Assembly: GCF_900635445.1 (NCBI RefSeq)
Contig: NZ_LR134117.1
Location: 3,782,001-3,846,000, forward strand
Length of the DNA: 64,000 nucleotides
Direction: 5' to 3'
Source: Serratia odorifera
Lineage (GTDB): Bacteria; Pseudomonadota; Gammaproteobacteria; Enterobacterales; Enterobacteriaceae
Of the stretch, positions 61,482 to 64,000 are shown piece after piece; positions within the stretch are counted from its first letter, which is position 1, and every line of letters starts with the position of its first letter. A model generated the notes under the pieces. It did no database searches. It saw only the letters and a program-made list of their open reading frames with translations, and was not told where the DNA came from. The translations under genes were made by a program, and so were the position numbers.

Positions 61482-62289
61482 TTAGCTGCGGGTAGCTGCC
61501 TTCATTTCACTGACGAACGCGCCCAGTCTGGCGAGCATCTCGGCCGGTTGTTGCTGGTGCTGTTCAATGATTTTAACTATTGCAGACCCGGAAATCGCGC
61601 CGGCGGCACCGGCCTGTAATGCATCACGCACCTGTGACGGTTCGGAAATGCCGAACCCCTGCAGCGGTGGTGCAGCGCGGTATTCACGCAGCGTGTTGAC
61701 CAAATGGTGTAGCGGCAACTGGGCGCGGCTTTCGGTACCGGTCACCCCGGCACGCGACAGCAGGTAGGTATAGCCACGGCCGTGCGAGGAAATTTCCCGC
61801 AGCAGATCGTCATTGGCGTTCGGCGGGCAGATAAAGATTGGCGCGATATCATGTCGCAACGCCGCAGCGCGGAATGGCGCAGACTCTTCAAAACGGTACA
61901 TCGGCGATCAGCACCGAATCGACGCCGACTTGCGCGCAGCGCTGATAAAACGCATCAATCCCTTTATGGAACACCAGATTGGCGTACATCAGCAAACCAA
62001 TCGGTATCTCCGGGTGTTTTTGGCGAATGGTCGCCAGCATTTCAAAGCACTGGGTTGGCGTTACGCCGGCGGCAAATGCCCGCAGCGCGGCGCTTTGAAT
62101 CGTCGGGCCATCGGCCAGCGGATCGGAAAACGGGATGCCCAGTTCCAGCGCATCCGCGCCGTTTTCGATCAGGGTATCGATAATTTGCAGCGACAGCGTC
62201 GGATTGGGATCGCCCAGCGTGACGAAGGGCACGAAAGCACCTTCACGTTGGCTTTCCAGGCGCTTGAACAGTTGCTGGTAACGTTCCAT
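61482..62289 (-). pseudogene. trpA: Tryptophan synthase alpha chain, frameshifted by one base
   Basis: 268 residues after correction, the E. coli length. The first frame from ATG 62289 carries catalytic Glu in ALELGIPFSDPLADGPT (~49) and Asp; it stops after GVDSVLIADVPF. Removing one base from AAAA at 61890-61893 (TTTT on the coding strand) joins it to EESAPFRAAALRHDIAPIFI and the end RGYTYLLSRAGVTG onward. Cleaves indole-glycerol phosphate to indole for TrpB. Its ATG overlaps the trpB stop (TGATG). A true break would make the strain a tryptophan auxotroph or indole-dependent, so a sequencing error is likelier. Confidence 0.93.
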
Positions 62290-63479
62290 CAGATTTCTCC
62301 CCGTGCTTTCAAAATATCGTGAACGGTAAATATGTCCTTGTCGCCGCGGCCAGACAGGTTAACCACCAGAATCTGCTCTTTTTGCGGCGTTTCACGGATC
62401 ATTTTCAGCGCGTGGGCCAGCGCGTGGGAAGATTCCAGGGCCGGAATGATGCCTTCATGACGGGAGAGCGCCTTGAACGCATCAAGCGCTTCGTCGTCGG
62501 TGATTGAAACGTACTCCGCACGGCCGATGCTATTAAGATAGGCATGTTGCGGCCCGACGGAAGGGAAATCCAGCCCGGCGGAAATCGAGTACGACTCTTC
62601 GATCTGTCCTTCGGCGGTTTGCATCATCGGTGCCTTCATGCCGAAATAGATGCCAACGTGGCCATGCTTCAGTGGCGCGCCATGCTGACCGGTTTCGATC
62701 CCGAGGCCCGCCGGTTCTACGCCGATCAGGCCGACGCTGGTTTCGTCGATAAAGTCGGCGAACATGCCGATGGCATTGGAACCGCCGCCGACGCAGGCCA
62801 GAACCGCATCGGGTAGACGTCCTTCGCGTTCTAACACCTGTGCTTTGGTCTCTTCGCCGATCATCCGCTGGAATTCACGCACGATGGTGGGATACGGGTG
62901 CGGACCGGCGGCGGTGCCGAGCATGTAGTGCGCGGTGTCGTAGCTGCCGGACCAGTCGCGCAACGCTTCGTTGCAGGCGTCTTTCAGCGTAGAAGAACCG
63001 CTGTGTACCGGGATGACCTCGGCGCCCATCAGCCGCATGCGGAACACGTTTGGCGATTGGCGTTCGACGTCCTTGGCGCCCATGTATACGCGGCACTTCA
63101 AACCGAGCAGGGCGCTGGCCAGCGCCGAGGCTACACCGTGCTGACCGGCGCCGGTTTCGGCGATGATTTCCGTTTTGCCCATCCGTTTGGCCAGCAGCGC
63201 CTGTCCCAGCACCTGGTTGGTTTTATGCGCGCCGCCGTGCAGCAAGTCTTCGCGCTTTAGATACAGCTTGGTGTTGGTGCCAGCGGTCAGGTTTTTGCAC
63301 AGCGTCAGCGCCGTTGGGCGCCCAGCGTAGTTTTTCAGCAGATCGATAAATTCAGCCTGGAATTCAGGGTCGCGCTGGGCGCTGACGAAGGCTTCTTCCA
63401 ATTGATTCAGGGCCGGCATCAGAATTTGCGGTACGTACATACCACCAAATTCACCGAAGTAGGGGTTAAGCAGCGTCAT
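62289..63479 (-). CDS. trpB: Tryptophan synthase beta chain
   Basis: 396 residues from ATG 63479 (MTLLNPYFGEFGGMYVPQIL); E. coli TrpB 397. PLP lysine in HGGAHKTNQVLGQAL (~86), GAGQHGVASALASALLGLK and the phosphate-binding GGGSNAIGMF. Joins indole and serine to tryptophan with TrpA. Overlaps trpA and follows trpCF by 37 bases. Confidence 0.98.
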   Translation of the reverse strand: MTLLNPYFGEFGGMYVPQILMPALNQLEEAFVSAQRDPEFQAEFIDLLKNYAGRPTALTLCKNLTAGTNTKLYLKREDLLHGGAHKTNQVLGQALLAKRMGKTEIIAETGAGQHGVASALASALLGLKCRVYMGAKDVERQSPNVFRMRLMGAEVIPVHSGSSTLKDACNEALRDWSGSYDTAHYMLGTAAGPHPYPTIVREFQRMIGEETKAQVLEREGRLPDAVLACVGGGSNAIGMFADFIDETSVGLIGVEPAGLGIETGQHGAPLKHGHVGIYFGMKAPMMQTAEGQIEESYSISAGLDFPSVGPQHAYLNSIGRAEYVSITDDEALDAFKALSRHEGIIPALESSHALAHALKMIRETPQKEQILVVNLSGRGDKDIFTVHDILKARGEI

Positions 63480-63516
63480 TATGTTTCCCGTCAATTATCT
63501 TGGTTAAATATCGTCA

Positions 63517-64000
63517 TCAGTAGGCACGCAGCGTCTGGAACACCGCGGCGATACGATCGGCATCCTTGATGCCAGGCGTGCTTTCAACGCCGGAATTGAA
63601 ATCCAGGCCGGCACAGCCGAGTTGCGCGGCTTCGACGCAGTTGTCGGCGCTCAGGCCGCCGGCCAGCATCACGTTGTCGAGATCCTCTCCGTGCAGCACA
63701 CTCCAGTCGAAGCGTTGGCCGGTGCCGCCGGCGCCGTTGTCCAGCAGATAGCGGTCAACTTGTTGCAGCTCACGAGCCGGTACACGGTCTTTCACGCTTA
63801 GCGCTTTCCAGATTTGGCATGAGGATGGCAGTTTGGCGCGCAGCGTGGTGATGTAGGCCTGATCCTCCGCGCCGTGCAACTGCACGGCCTTCAGACCCAG
63901 GCGCTCAACGGTTTGCGCCACGGTATCCACCTGCGCATCACAGAACACGCCGACATAGTTGAGCGGTGCGCCGGAAATCACTTCCCGCGCGCGGCTGATG
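63517..64000 (-). CDS. trpCF: Indole-3-glycerol phosphate synthase/phosphoribosylanthranilate isomerase, 3' part
   Basis: Partial: the last ~160 codons, running off the window edge. The visible portion is the TrpF isomerase domain: NYVGVFCDAQVDTVAQTVER, LKAVQLHGAEDQAYI, the phosphate-binding NVMLAGGLSADNCVEAA and GLDFNSGVESTPGIKD. The start lies outside the window. As in E. coli, TrpC and TrpF are expected to be fused. Confidence 0.93.
   Translation of the reverse strand, partial: ISRAREVISGAPLNYVGVFCDAQVDTVAQTVERLGLKAVQLHGAEDQAYITTLRAKLPSSCQIWKALSVKDRVPARELQQVDRYLLDNGAGGTGQRFDWSVLHGEDLDNVMLAGGLSADNCVEAAQLGCAGLDFNSGVESTPGIKDADRIAAVFQTLRAY

Overview
The window is a chromosomal stretch of an enterobacterium, most likely Serratia or a close relative. 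This is inferred from a Yersinia/Serratia-type FoxA ferrioxamine receptor, a doubled oppA, and gene order that mostly follows the E. coli map in two blocks. No prophage, insertion sequence, integrase, CRISPR array or rRNA is visible. The content is mostly core genome, with accessory genes concentrated in the first 10 kb and around 52-56 kb. || Region 1 (1-9.8 kb): a partial exonuclease; a four-gene, translationally coupled peptide/metal-type ABC transporter (two ATPases, lipoprotein-like binding protein, DppB-DppC fused permease) behind a strong Zur-like operator; three small membrane-protein genes of unknown function; foxA behind a strong Fur box; an orphan GhoT/OrtT-type toxin of 58 residues; a YqaE/Pmp3 peptide and a 28-residue peptide. 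This looks like a metal-acquisition patch. || Region 2 (10-28 kb): yeaH-yeaG, mipA, yeaD, gapA (with a perfect CRP palindrome upstream), msrB, yeaC, pncA, ansA, sppA, ydjA, selD-mnmH-topB-ynjH, nudG and xthA. This corresponds to the E. coli 39-40 min block. || Region 3 (28-50.7 kb): a LOG-family hydrolase, two identical tRNA-Tyr genes followed by an rtT-type repeat, purU, ychJ, rssA-rssB, galU-ugd-UDP-glucuronate epimerase, hns, tdk, adhE, ychE and oppA1-oppA2-oppBCDF. This corresponds to the E. coli 27-28 min block. || Region 4 (50.7-64 kb): yciU, clsA, yciY, a biocide-efflux pair smvA/smvR, yciI, queH, tonB, yciA, yciB, yciC, a YkgJ-like cysteine-cluster protein, ompW (perfect FNR site upstream), a BON lipoprotein and the 3' part of the trp operon (trpA, trpB, partial trpCF). 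|| A striking property of the sequence is that eight conserved genes (ansA, ydjA, xthA, rssA, tdk, adhE, ychE, trpA) carry nine single-base indels. Correcting one base at each restores the family sequence, and most sites lie in short homopolymers. This looks more like uncorrected sequencing indels than gene decay, so these genes should be read as probably intact in the organism. || How the genes connect: FoxA needs the TonB encoded at 56.6 kb. The Zur-boxed ABC operon and Fur-boxed foxA suggest zinc- and iron-responsive uptake. galU, ugd and the epimerase form a route to UDP-galacturonate. selD and mnmH form the selenouridine tRNA-modification pathway. rssA/rssB feed into RpoS turnover.
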